Shown here piece by piece: positions 36,051 to 45,700 of a stretch of 64,000 bases of DNA. Every line of letters starts with the position of its first letter. Positions within the stretch are counted from its first letter, which is position 1. The DNA lies in contig OX439045.1 in assembly GCA_949317995.1 (NCBI GenBank), forward strand, positions 41,001,693 to 41,065,692, given 5' to 3'. Origin of the DNA: Acholoe squamosa. Its lineage: Eukaryota > Annelida > Polychaeta > Phyllodocida > Polynoidae. A program made the translations under genes and the position numbers. The notes beneath the pieces were generated by a model, which did no database searches, was not told where the DNA came from, and saw nothing but the letters and a program-made list of their open reading frames with translations.

Positions 36051-36249
36051 GCATGACTTTCACAGGGTTTCTTTACTTAGAAACGTGATGCATTCATGGC
36101 CCCATATGGATGCCCTCAAAACCCTGTCATTGGTTTAAACAGATTCTGTTTCTAAACCATGGATGCACTCAGACTCACTCAGGGACCACTGACCTCGTCT
36201 TTCCTAGTAAGGGACCTTGCATTTAGAATAGCCGAGGACAGAGGGGGGA

Positions 36250-36520
36250 GTGCAATTCTGTCCCCATAGCTCAACACCTTTTGAAGACCTTGAACCCCCT
36301 AGTCCCCCAACATTATGCCTATACTGGGTGCTCAACAAATTTTAGGACATCACGCCGTCACTTTTTAAGAAGGATGGCATGTCACTCCATCACTTTTTAT
36401 GTATATGCCAATGTACTGGGTACCTTTGATAGCCATCCATCACTTTTTAAACCCCCTGTGTCACGAGCATCACTTTTTAAAACCCCTGTGTCACAGCGTC
36501 ACTTTTCCCCATGTATAGGC
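36250..36520. repeat. Short degenerate repeat of CATCACTTTTTAA
   Basis: Blocks ATCACTTTTTAA and CCCCTGTGTCAC recur four to five times at irregular spacing. Confidence 0.5.
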
Positions 36521-36701
36521 ACAACATTCAAGAATCAAAACTCAAACTAAAATGCCATACCAGTTGAAAGTTAGAGTGTCTGCAGTGAAATCTTCAAGGA
36601 CATTTTATGGTAAATCTATTGCAAATCAATTATCTTTCTGTACCACGTAAAATACGGTTTGTAAAACTAAAGGTATCATTTCCCGTGTGTCCATGATAAC
36701 A

Positions 36702-36870
36702 GGGGGCCGTTGCACAATCAGCGTGAAAACCGGTTTCCTCGTTCTGCTAGTGTCTAAGTGTTGCACAAATGTTTTCTCGCTCTGCCATTTGGTCCGTTTT
36801 TGCAGAGCGAGAAAAAAAGTGTTGCACAATCTTTTCCTCGCTGTGCGAAAGTCGCTGTGCTAAAATTTTT
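36702..36870. repeat. Left terminal inverted repeat and subterminal motifs of Harbinger element
   Basis: GTTGCACAA occurs at about 36,709, 36,764 and 36,822, each followed by CTCG..CTG.GC-type sequence (TTTCTCGCTCTGCC, TTCCTCGCTGTGCG). Likely recognition sites for the transposase and/or SANT proteins, by analogy with known Harbinger elements. Confidence 0.7.
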
Positions 36871-37028
36871 GGGTGCACAGCGAGAAAAAAAAGGCAGTTA
36901 CTCTGGAGTCACCGCCTTTTTGGTTTTTAACATTGGTCCCTATGGGGACAGTCGTTCTGTGATTTGGAATGGAACCAGAGTAACATTTTGGAGGGAAATT
37001 TAAAGTGTGACAACTACACTGTGTCAAA

Positions 37029-38883
37029 ATGGATGTCCCAAGAGACAGTCTGGGAAGAAGAAAGCGAAAGTGCAAGAAAAGAGATACTCCCTTCACTTTA
37101 TTCTCTGATGAAGAGTTTACAGCAAGGTACAGGCTCAGCAAGGAGGTAGTGATGGAGCTGTGCCAGGACTACAGGCTACACAGCAAGTTCAAGGGGAGCA
37201 AACGTGGGGGAGGCCTCTCCTGCATAGAGAGGGTAAGCTGAAATACCTTCTTTTTTTTCATTGTGGTCTGGATGGGGGGGTCCCCCTTCTGACATGTCGA
37301 CTCGATGAAATGGTCATGTCACATATCACTTGATGTCACATGTCACCTCTGTCATGGCCCAACATGTCAATTTCAATAATTTTATGTCAATAATTTTTTT
37401 AGTCATGTCAGTAAATCCCATGTCACATGTCTGTTTCAAGAAATGAGCATGTCACCAGTAGAATTTTGTAGTCCACACCCATGACTAGACGACCTTTTAT
37501 CATGAAGAAAGAAATTTTCTTAATTTATTTATTTATTTCTCCCCTTTTCCTAATACTCTGACATTGATTTCCTTTTTTTTCTTTCAGTTCTGTTAAGTGT
37601 TACGGTATTTTGCCACTGGGAGTTTCTTCGTGCTGACTGGGGACTCCCAGAAGGTATCCAAGTCCGTAGTGTGTAATTCAGTGAAAGATGTCGCTCAATA
37701 CTTCGTCAAGAACCGGCACAAGTATGTGAAGTGGCCCCACTCTTTTGAATCGAAACTGCTTGCGGCCTTGAAGTTATACCGCCACAAAGTCAAGAGGAAC
37801 CAAAGAGAGGTCGAACAAGAGACACCGTTTGTATTTGGATACGTGGATGGCACCCACATCCCAATCAAGTGCCCCTCCAGAAACGAGAGCGCATACGTTA
37901 ACAGAAATCAGTATCACTCCATCAACACCACTGTGAGTTTTTCACCTTTTTCTTACCTTCTGTGGAGTCCTCTTGATTTTTGTTTCCTTAATAAAATAAG
38001 GTTCATCTTCCTCTTTTTTTGTCCTGCACCTCTAGAATTATTATGAAACATATCATCTGTAACAGAATATGGTTAGATGGAATTTATTTCCCTTTTCCTG
38101 ATTTTTATTTCTTTCTTGGTGCAGATTGTCTGTGACTATGACAAACGGATATTGTTCATAGACCCTCGCTTCCCAGGATCGGTGCATGATGCCTACTGTC
38201 TCGCGGCGAGCCCCGTTGGAGATGAGCTCGACCAGGAGATTTGGGGGGATTTTGTTCTCCTAGGAGACTCGGGGTGAGCTTCCTTTCTTAGTCTTTGTCT
38301 CTACTTTTCTTTCACAGCATGCAAAACACTATAACATGTGGCTATCTTCTACTTTTGGCAGATATGGGTTGCGTCGGCACCTCTTCACGCCCTATAAGGA
38401 CGAGACTTCACCCAAGAAGACCGCATTCAACAAGTGGCATAAGAAGAGCCAGGTTCGAGTCGAGCAGTGCATCGGTATCCTGAAGCAGCGTTGGAGGTGA
38501 GTGTAACTCTTTCCCACTCATGAGAAAAAGAAAGGAACTAATTATCTGCGCTTTAACATATTACCTTCCGATATTTTTTTTCTGTGTCATCCTTTGTCCC
38601 TGTCTAAAGCTCCTTTTTTTCTGTTTTTTTTTTGTCTTTCAGGATCTTGGACTCCTCCGCAGGTTACATGAGGCACGAGCCAAAGAGGTCTTCAGACATC
38701 ATAACCAGTTGCGCCTGCCTTCACAACGTGGCCATGGATCATGGCATAAGGATTGTAGATGACCCTGCTGATCCCTGGACACCAGTCCGTCTTCCCCTTC
38801 CCCAACCAAGACAGCTTTCCCGAGAACAGGAAAAGGAGCGTATCAAGTGCTTCCGGGACGAGTACTGCAACAAATACTTCTGA
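37029..38883 (+). pseudogene. PIF/Harbinger DDE transposase (DDE_Tnp_4 type), five coding exons
   Basis: Exons: 37,029-37,232, 37,588-37,932, 38,125-38,273, 38,362-38,496, 38,643-38,883, all GT-AG with matching phases. Exon 1 is the basic N-terminus and start of the helical region (DVPRDSLGRRKRKCKKRD). Exon 2 has YFATGSF, then GYVDGTHIPIKCPSRNES with the first catalytic Asp. Exon 3 has DPRFPGSVHDAYCL and ends LLGDSG, which continues into exon 4 as YGLRRHL. Exon 4 has VRVEQCIGILKQRW with the catalytic Glu. Exon 5 has SDIITSCACLHNVA, the usual C-terminal signature. Total about 357 codons, normal for the family. It cuts and pastes the element in the nucleus. The first acceptor leaves an in-frame TAA at 37,594-37,596, so the copy is probably broken unless another splice is used. 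AATAAA follows at 39,168. Confidence 0.88.
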
Positions 38884-39135
38884 AAAGTGTGGCACCTTGC
38901 ATGCTTCAAGTTACAACGAAAGTACTTTGGCTCTTTGTCTGTGATACCTTATAATTAGGATGTGGTACACATGTATGTCACAACGAGAGAGTTTCAGCTT
39001 GTCTGAGATATTTACCTTAATGTACATAAAGATGTACCTGGCGGACAGGCCTCACATGAAATATTTTTCTCTGACATTTTTTCCTGTTCCTTTTGTGAAA
39101 GAAAACTTGAACACGCGCCGTGAAAGAAAAAAAGT

Positions 39136-39173
39136 TTTATTTATGTACATATACATAATAACCTGTAAATAAA
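39136..39173. terminator. Convergent polyadenylation signals
   Basis: AATAAA on + at 39,168-39,173 (transposase) and AATAAA on - at 39,141-39,136 (accessory gene ending at 39,251). The two transcripts would overlap by a few tens of bases in a 370-bp gap. Confidence 0.6.
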
Positions 39174-39546
39174 CTGTATTTTTGTCAAACTTGTATAAGA
39201 TTGTCCATTTCTCTTTATCATATATATCTTTGTCACATTTAATCCATACTTCATAACTGATTTTTGGTCTGAGCTCTTATGGCTTCCCTCTCTGCCTTCC
39301 TCCTTTTCTTCTCCTCACACAGCTGCAGGTATTCGCTTCTGGTGCAAACCACAACTTTCTGCCCTTGTTTAGGTCTAACTTTGGGTAGAGCAGTCTTTGA
39401 CTCGTCTTTCTTCCTCGCTGCTGCTTTCTGTTTGGATAAATCCTCCATTTTCTTCCTTAATACTGCTTCTTCTTTCTCCCTCTTTCTCTCCTCCTTCATC
39501 TTTGCCTCACGTTCCTCCTTCTCTCCTCTTTCTTCTTTCTTTCTTC

Positions 39547-39795
39547 TGTAGAGGTCGGCGGAAAATGTCTTGGAGAAACCGGGAGTCGAACCCGGGACCC
39601 TCCAACCTGCAGGCGGAAGCTCTACCGCTGAGCTACTTCCCCGTCTGACATTCTCTACCTTCCACCTACATCTGGATCGGTATAATACACAAGGGGGGCA
39701 GCTTATACCGGCTGACCAGCCCCTGAGGGCTGGTGCAACCGGAACGGGGCAGATGGCCTACCGCCATGGACTTACAGCCAGAGCTGGCCCCTACA
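39547..39795 (-). repeat. TRIM 3' LTR (minus orientation)
   Basis: 249 bp, TG...CA ends. It differs from the other LTR only by CTACCGCC against CTACTGCC (plus strand). The tRNA-Cys-like gene sits in the downstream part of the LTR. Confidence 0.9.
39571..39642 (-). tRNA. tRNA-Cys(GCA)-like gene in 3' LTR
   Basis: Identical to the copy at 40,312-40,383, described there. Lies inside a mobile element and is probably not a host tRNA gene. Confidence 0.7.
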
Positions 39796-39803
39796 CTCCT
39801 CCC
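39796..39803 (-). promoter_or_regulatory. Polypurine tract of TRIM
   Basis: GGGAGGAG on the minus strand, immediately 5' of the 3' LTR. This is the standard place for plus-strand DNA priming. Confidence 0.75.
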
Positions 39804-39960
39804 AACCAGCTTCAACCATGGCCAACCAGCACCAAGCATTCCTCCCAACCAGATCGATTGGGCTTTATCAAGCAGTGTGAGGCACTCCTGACTTCCCAGT
39901 TGACCTACCAGTACACAGTACTGCCAGGGTCGAAGCGTATCTGTATTATACCGTTCCAGG

Positions 39961-40081
39961 CACCTACACCTGGATTGGTATGACACACACATAGGGGGGA
40001 GCTACCACCGGATGCCAGCCCCTGGGGGCTGGGATCTCCAGAAACGGGGCTGCTGGCCTTACGGCAGAGCTGGCCCCTACA
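39961..40081 (-). repeat. Diverged partial LTR inside the TRIM
   Basis: Blocks CACCTACACCTGGATTGGTA, CAGCCCCTGGGGGCTGG and GAGCTGGCCCCTACA correspond to the upstream (U3-like) half of the LTR, without the tRNA part. It is bordered by its own CTCCTCCC (a second polypurine tract, 40,082-40,089). This looks like a relic of an older LTR retained by recombination or template switching. Confidence 0.7.
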
Positions 40082-40272
40082 CTCCTCCCTACCAGATTCA
40101 ATATAGGGTTCAGTACCCTATAGGTACCAGATACCCGGGACTAGTACTGAGTCGCATACCGGCCACCTGTTTCCAAGTCTCCCCAGTACTAGCAAATTGA
40201 ATCGTCATTCGTGTCATACCAGCCCAGGTACCGAGTTCTCGTAGTCCCCCCTCACACGGGTCAGGACCAACT

Positions 40273-40286
40273 CGGTTTCTCCACCA
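40273..40286 (-). promoter_or_regulatory. Primer-binding site matching the LTR-encoded tRNA
   Basis: TGGTGGAGAAACCG on the minus strand, one base from the 5' LTR. All 14 bases are complementary to the 3' end that the LTR tRNA would have after CCA addition (CGGTTTCTCCA + CCA). The genome after the tRNA reads AGA, not CCA, so the TGG can only reflect a mature tRNA. Confidence 0.82.
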
Positions 40287-40287
40287 G

Positions 40288-40536
40288 TGTAGAGGTCGGC
40301 GGAAAATGTCTTGGAGAAACCGGGAGTCGAACCCGGGACCCTCCAACCTGCAGGCGGAAGCTCTACCGCTGAGCTACTTCCCCGTCTGACATTCTCTACC
40401 TTCCACCTACATCTGGATCGGTATAATACACAAGGGGGGCAGCTTATACCGGCTGACCAGCCCCTGAGGGCTGGTGCAACCGGAACGGGGCAGATGGCCT
40501 ACTGCCATGGACTTACAGCCAGAGCTGGCCCCTACA
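40288..40536 (-). repeat. TRIM 5' LTR (minus orientation)
   Basis: 249 bp with TG...CA ends. Contains the tRNA-Cys-like gene 24 bp from its internal end. Followed on the outside by target duplicate CTTC. Confidence 0.9.
40312..40383 (-). tRNA. tRNA-Cys(GCA)-like gene in 5' LTR
   Basis: 72 nt fold as a full cloverleaf: acceptor GGGGAAG/TTTCTCC (7 pairs with two G-U), D stem GCTC/GAGC, anticodon stem TCCGC/TTGGA (one mismatch), loop CTGCAGG with anticodon GCA (Cys) after a U33, 5-nt variable loop, T stem CCGGG/CCCGG with loop TTCGACT, discriminator A. A box TAGCTCAGCGG and B box GGTTCGACTCC fit consensus, and TTTT follows six bases downstream (Pol III terminator). It therefore looks transcribable. 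It reads in the same sense as the element. Whether it is charged and used in translation is unknown. Confidence 0.8.
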
Positions 40537-41689
40537 CTTCCTTCCTTCTCTCTTTGTCTTTATCTTTTGTTGGTACTTTAGTGGTCTTCATTTTGGTCTT
40601 AGCCTTGGAGAAGTCGGCAGTACCTGGTCTCTACAGATGGTTTTCTGTTATGCCTGACTGTGTCTTTGGTTTGGTAGGGTCCAGCTCCATGGGAGTAACT
40701 CCTGGAATACCTGAAAACATACAGATGTTTCCTGAGTCTCAAAAGTACATAATATTTTTTTTTTCTCGCTGTGTTTGGAAAAAAAAATTAGATGTCTTTT
40801 ATTCTAAACTCAATAAGAGGTTGAATAAGGTAGGGTACAGTGACTACGGTAGTCCATCCTCACCTCGAACTGCCTCTGGTTTCAGATATTCTAAAGCTTT
40901 CTGCTGGGTCTTGGACAAAAGCAACTTCTTTGCAGGTGGTCCGCTTCCTGTCTTTTTGATCTCCCTTCTTAGTGTATTGTACTGTAAGTAAATAGATTAG
41001 CATAAAAATTTTGTTATTTTGCTTATTTCTCTTCACTAACTTTATTGTTATGTTGAAAAAGAAAAATTTCACTTCTCTCCTACCTTTTGCTTCATCTTTT
41101 GGGTGAAATCAGACGCCTTATCAGAGCACTGTCTGACAGTCCGGTGAGTGTGCGCTTCCGAGTTAACGTACACTGAAAGAATTAAGAAGAAAGTATTAAA
41201 TTTATAAATTCTTTTTTTATGAAGTAACTTGCCTTGAAAAAAAAGGGGAAGATATAAGATTATTCTATCTAAGTAATAAACTTACATGCCACGTCTCTCC
41301 ATGCTTGCCGCCTTATGTCCCTCCCTCCTCCTGTGCCGCTGAAGTGGAACTTTATAGCGTCCCGGTTTAAGTTTATTGCATCCATTAGGGCTTCTACTTC
41401 TTTCGTCTTCCACCTTTCTCTGGAGACAGGAAGGTCGTTTCACATAGGGAGATCTTCTGCTTCACTTTCGGAGTCACTGGTGTTGGACTGATGGTCAGCG
41501 TAAGAAGCTCCTACCAAGGTATCGTTTGCTTGCTTTTCTCGATGTGCATTTTCTGGCTGGTAAAGGACTGTAGAGGCCTCTGAGTCAACCGAGAAATCCT
41601 TATGCTTCAGTATCATTTGTGTTCTTTTCTTAGGTCTCTTATCAGGCTGACCCTGCTGTCATAACATGGAATAAAAAAATTATTAATTA

Positions 41690-42714
41690 GCCTTTGCCAA
41701 CCGGTGTCACAACGAGAGAAGTAAGGGACAAAGCACAGCGACTATTGGCTAACTTTTAACGTTGTGCTACGTCGTACGTGACCCGCCATTATCCTCTTAT
41801 TAAATTAACTTTTAGGCCCTTTTTTTATGCTCTGCATGCTCTCCTTTGTGTTCAGGACTTTCTCTGATGTTCAGACTTGAAGTTGGTCAAGCTTTTTTAC
41901 ATACCTTGTGCTTCTTAGGAGGCATATCACCTGTAGATTTGGACATGTTGTTCCACGATGTTCTGTCAATTATGACGTCATAACATGAAATCGAGAGTGC
42001 TGCCCCCTACGCACAACGACCTTTTTTCTAAAAAGTCGTTGTGAAGGAGGGCGAAGCATTAGAATAGATAAACAAAGCTTTTTCAGTCTTGTTCTTCTTT
42101 AACTTCAAGCTAATATACTATTCAGTACGTTATCAGAGGAACAAGAGGTCACACAGGCTTTCACCTCAAACTTTTTATTACATATCATGACCAGAAAGTG
42201 ACTAGGAAAAGTGGACTTCAATAGTGTGGCCACTGTAGCACCTTATTGCTTTTCAAATGGTTTTGTGGTCGAGGAAAAGCCGATAACTGTTTCAAAGGCA
42301 TAAAACTCTTAACTACACTGTACCTCATGACTTTTCAGACTACTTAGTGAAGGGGTCATGGTATAAGACATCAGTGACTTATTATGTTAGGAAGTATCTG
42401 TTTTTTTAAGCTTAAGTACTAGTAAAGTAAACCAAAGTGGGTGTTCTCTTTTGTTCACCCGAAAGAAATGTTCCCTACATGAAAATATGTCTGTCCACTC
42501 TCCAACCGCATCATGCATTACAGAAGGAGTCTCGTTGTGGCCAAATAAAAACATTCCTCTATGTAGGTTGAAGTCATAAAACATACAGCGTCATAATCAG
42601 TTTGTTTCTCTCTTGAAAAATTAGATTTTCTTAATCTGAAACCATTGTACCATAACAAAGTGGAAAACGAACATGAATACTCTGACTGTGAAAGTCACAT
42701 GAAAGTAACATTTT
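41690..42714. other. Spacer between Harbinger accessory genes P and Q
   Basis: No exon recognised. It contains Harbinger-subterminal-like motifs (CACAACGAGAG at 41,709, AAGCACAGCGACT at 41,734, GCACAACGACC at 42,011 next to its own inverse AAGTCGTTGTG), perhaps shared promoter or binding sites for the two genes. Confidence 0.45.
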
Positions 42715-45700
42715 CTATTTCTTTTTCGATCCATTCTTTGGGGCCTTCCTTTTTTTCTTAGGCTGTCCTTTGGTAGCCTCTGCTACCCTTTTCCTGGTCG
42801 CAGGACCCGGCTTAGGATCAACAGCCAGGTGAAGGGAGTGGAGAGTTTCTGCCGCTGTGATCACCTCTTTGTCAGGTTCAGGCTCTGTTAGTTCCTCTAG
42901 AGGCTTCTCCTTCTTCAGTACCCCTTCTATGTTACTGCAGTCGAGCACTACTCCCCCTGAGATATATCTATGTGGACCCTCTTGATTTTACGCGGAGGAG
43001 GGTGTGTTCTGGCACATGTAGAAAGAACCACACATAAACCAAGTCTTCCTTCTGGAACTTCATCGTCTACGTTTATGAGAGAAACCTCGAGGTCTTCTTT
43101 AGTCTGAATAGCGCCTTGCTGCAAATGTGGCTGTTCTTTTCCAGCCTCTTTTTGGGTGTCTTGTGCTACCTCTTTCACTGTCTCTTCACCTCCATCTTCT
43201 TTAAGTTTTGGACATGGTACTACTTCGCTGTCCTCTCCTGCCTCACAGCTTACACCTTCAGTTTTATCTCCTTCTGCCGCCTCTTTCTGTAAGTCAGTTC
43301 CTCTGAGAGTTTGGCCATCTTGACCCCCATCCTCAAGGACATCATTCCCTCCCTGTTCTAGTCCTTCGTTATGAGCCTGCATGTCAGTGCTTCCCTCTTT
43401 CATAAGATCACTACCTCCCTGTGCTTCTATGTTAGAACCTGCATCACCCGCGTCACTATGGGAGTCTTTTCCAGGCTCTGAGAGGTCAGTATGCCCCTGA
43501 TTGCCTTGCTCAATAAGCTCGTTATGCGGTACATTCAATGGCTGGGTGACCTGATTTTGAGGGTCATCACCTGGCGGAGAAGGAAGTTGAGTCCTTCCTC
43601 TCCCTCCTCTTCATAAAGAACCTCTTGGTAAACAACCTCTCTGTTCATGTTGTTTCCCGCGTCTCCTTGATCGTGCTCTAGAGGCTCGCTTTTAACCACA
43701 CAACCAGCATACGATCCTCCCTGCTGCTCTTCCTGTTCTTGGGCTGCAGGTTCCCCCGCTAAAACCAAAGTTAGAGGGGAAGCTTGGTTTACGGTGGGAC
43801 CTGTGACTAGTTCTCCATTGCCATTGACATGAAGGAGGTTTTGGGCCACTGTTGACTGGTCTGCAGAGGGATCGAGCGTCAAAACTGTGAAAAACAAGGC
43901 AAAAACTTTTTTTGTGCTTTCTTCAGAACAAGAGTGAAACATAACTATACACAGGTGAGAAGAAAAATCTTCCCTTATGTCCCGTAGAGAAAATAAGAGA
44001 CCTTCGCCCCTTTTTCTTTATGATACCAGCCAGATTTACCTTACAGCTCAGTTTCTCTGTCTTTACGGTGTTTTCTTTTATTCTGTTTTTCCAATAACTT
44101 ACAACTTCCCAATCTTTTTGGACTAACTATATGAAAAAGCACAGATAGGCCTGGAGGTCGTTGCACAAAGAGCGTGCCTTCGTTCTGCTTTTTTCTCTCG
44201 TCAGTACGAGATTCACAAAGAGACTTATTGGATAGGACAAGATACATTTAGACTATGAAAAAAAAAAAAAATACTTACCTTTCAAGGCACCTGAAGACGA
44301 AGGTTTAACAACAAGTGGAAAAGTAGGAAACTCAGGAACAGGCGGGGTCTGCGTGGTTTCACACATCATCATGACAGGCCTCCTTTGGAGCCCGTCGGTC
44401 ATGTGAATGACCTTACCGGAAACTGTAGGATATAAAAAGTTGAAACGAATAAAAAAACTTATGCCAACTGTATAAGTCACGCTGTGACGATCTGTCTCGT
44501 TGTGCAAACAAATAAATATAAGTATTTTTGTTGGTCAAGAAAAACTTCAGATGAGAGTGAAAATGAAATAAAAAAAGGAAATGCCAGACACCTAGACACT
44601 TACTGCTACACATATTTTTTTTCTCGATTTATGACATGTCCACCCAAATAAAGCCTTACCGTTTATAAGTTGAGCCACATTACGGCTGCAAGTTGCCTGA
44701 GTGTCAATGATAGACTGCAAGTGACGGCTGGTAGTTTCCTGCGTTTTCACGATGGACTCCCTGTCTGACACTATCCTCTCAAGCACTGTTCCTAGCCTCT
44801 CATGCACCTCTGTGCATCGACTCAGGAAGGACATCATGTTATCCACGTTGTCCCGTCTGTGTACTTCCATAGTGGTCATAAAAGACTCGATATTGGCTAA
44901 TCTGATTTCCTGGTTCTTAACCTGATTTGCTATTTCTTCTTCTTTACTCGAGGCATCTGTGGTTTTTGATTCAAAGTCTAATTTCTTTCCTCTGCCCCCA
45001 GAGTTTTTCTTCTCAAGAATCGGTGGACTACGCCGTACTTCCTTTTTGACTTCCGACTTTGGAGTAGAAGTGAGGGGGACTTCCTGTTGAATACCGGTCA
45101 AGTCCACTATGTCGGTGTCTGTTGACACAACGTCTACTTGCATGTCATCAGATCTGTCGTCTCCTGTCAAATCAACGTCAAAGGCAGCAGCGTTCCTGAC
45201 TGCCCGAACACCTGGTTTCTTGAAAGGAGCCTTAGCGGTACCTCTTCCAGAGGGAGAAGGAGCAGGTTTAGCCTTCGCTTCCTTTGTATTTGCAGCAACT
45301 TTGGCCTTTGTCGCTTTCGGTGTGTCAGTGACCTTGGCCCCACCTGCTGCTGCTGCAGCCTTACCCGGTTTCTTGAAAGGCACCTTGACTGCCGGAGACA
45401 CAGGTCCTTTCCCTTTTTTAGGCATGGGACACTGAAACTGTGCCAACAGCTCCTTCACTGAAGGCACAACCAAAACTTTAAGGGGAGACGGAGCAGCACC
45501 TTTAGCTTTAACTCTAGACTGCACAGCAGGGGACTTCTTGGCCTGTTGCCTTCGTTTCTTTTCCTCTTCCACGGGATCCGTGTAGTAGACTATTTCCCCT
45601 CCTTGCCCTGAAAAAAAAAAAATTCTATTGTTCAAGGGAAATTGTGGTCCAAGAAAATACACATTGTCAAGAATAGAACAACGTGAGGTATCGCTATCAA

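Larger units (their letters stand above)
39547..40536 (-). mobile_element. Non-autonomous LTR retrotransposon (TRIM) carrying a tRNA-Cys-like gene in each LTR
   Basis: Two 249-bp direct repeats (39,547-39,795 and 40,288-40,536) differ at one base, begin TGTAG and end CTACA, and are flanked by CTTC on both sides (39,543-39,546; 40,537-40,540). In minus orientation the 5' LTR (40,536-40,288) is followed after one base by TGGTGGAGAAACCG (primer-binding site), and GGGAGGAG (polypurine tract) directly precedes the 3' LTR. The internal region is 492 bp with no gag, protease or RT. Near-identical LTRs mean a recent insertion. It needs enzymes from another element. Confidence 0.88.
39251..41946 (-). 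pseudogene. Harbinger SANT/Myb-like accessory gene P, interrupted by an LTR element
   Basis: Minus-strand exons: 41,946-41,905 (MSKSTGDMPPKKHK), 41,655-41,286, 41,172-41,084, 40,981-40,864 and 40,710-39,251. Exon 2 has an acidic patch (SNTSDSESEAEDLP) and the SANT/Myb-like DNA-binding helix region: SRERWKTKEVEALMDAIN, then GGGRDIRRQAWRDVA. Later exons are basic and Lys/Glu-rich (helical), ending QTKNQL. Such proteins bring the Harbinger transposase to DNA and into the nucleus. Decay: TGA in exon 2 (41,442-41,440), TAG in exon 5 (40,633-40,631), and the TRIM at 39,547-40,536 splitting exon 5. Exon 2 ends in phase 1 and exon 3 is 89 nt, exactly as in gene Q, so P and Q are duplicates. Confidence 0.75.

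Noticed and set aside
33000-36600. Adenylate kinase catalytic exons downstream of the AK5-like domain
   Set aside because: No glycine-rich P-loop or NMP-binding motif was found on either strand.
39570-39983. 137-codon plus-strand frame and the similar frame at 40,311-40,991
   Set aside because: They translate the LTR, including the antisense of the tRNA, which is why both begin with the same protein sequence.
40312-40383. Ordinary host tRNA-Cys gene
   Set aside because: It is duplicated exactly within two LTRs with target duplicates and lies in a transposon gene, so it belongs to the retroelement even though the fold is intact.
42005-42050. Right end of a separate Harbinger ending between genes P and Q
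   Set aside because: Only GCACAACGACC resembles the tip; the inverted repeat does not extend, and the GATAAC flanks fit the 36,702-47,642 limits instead.
45109-45461. Plus-strand frames over gene Q
   Set aside because: Shadows of the Ala/Lys/Pro-rich minus-strand exon, which has matching splice phases.
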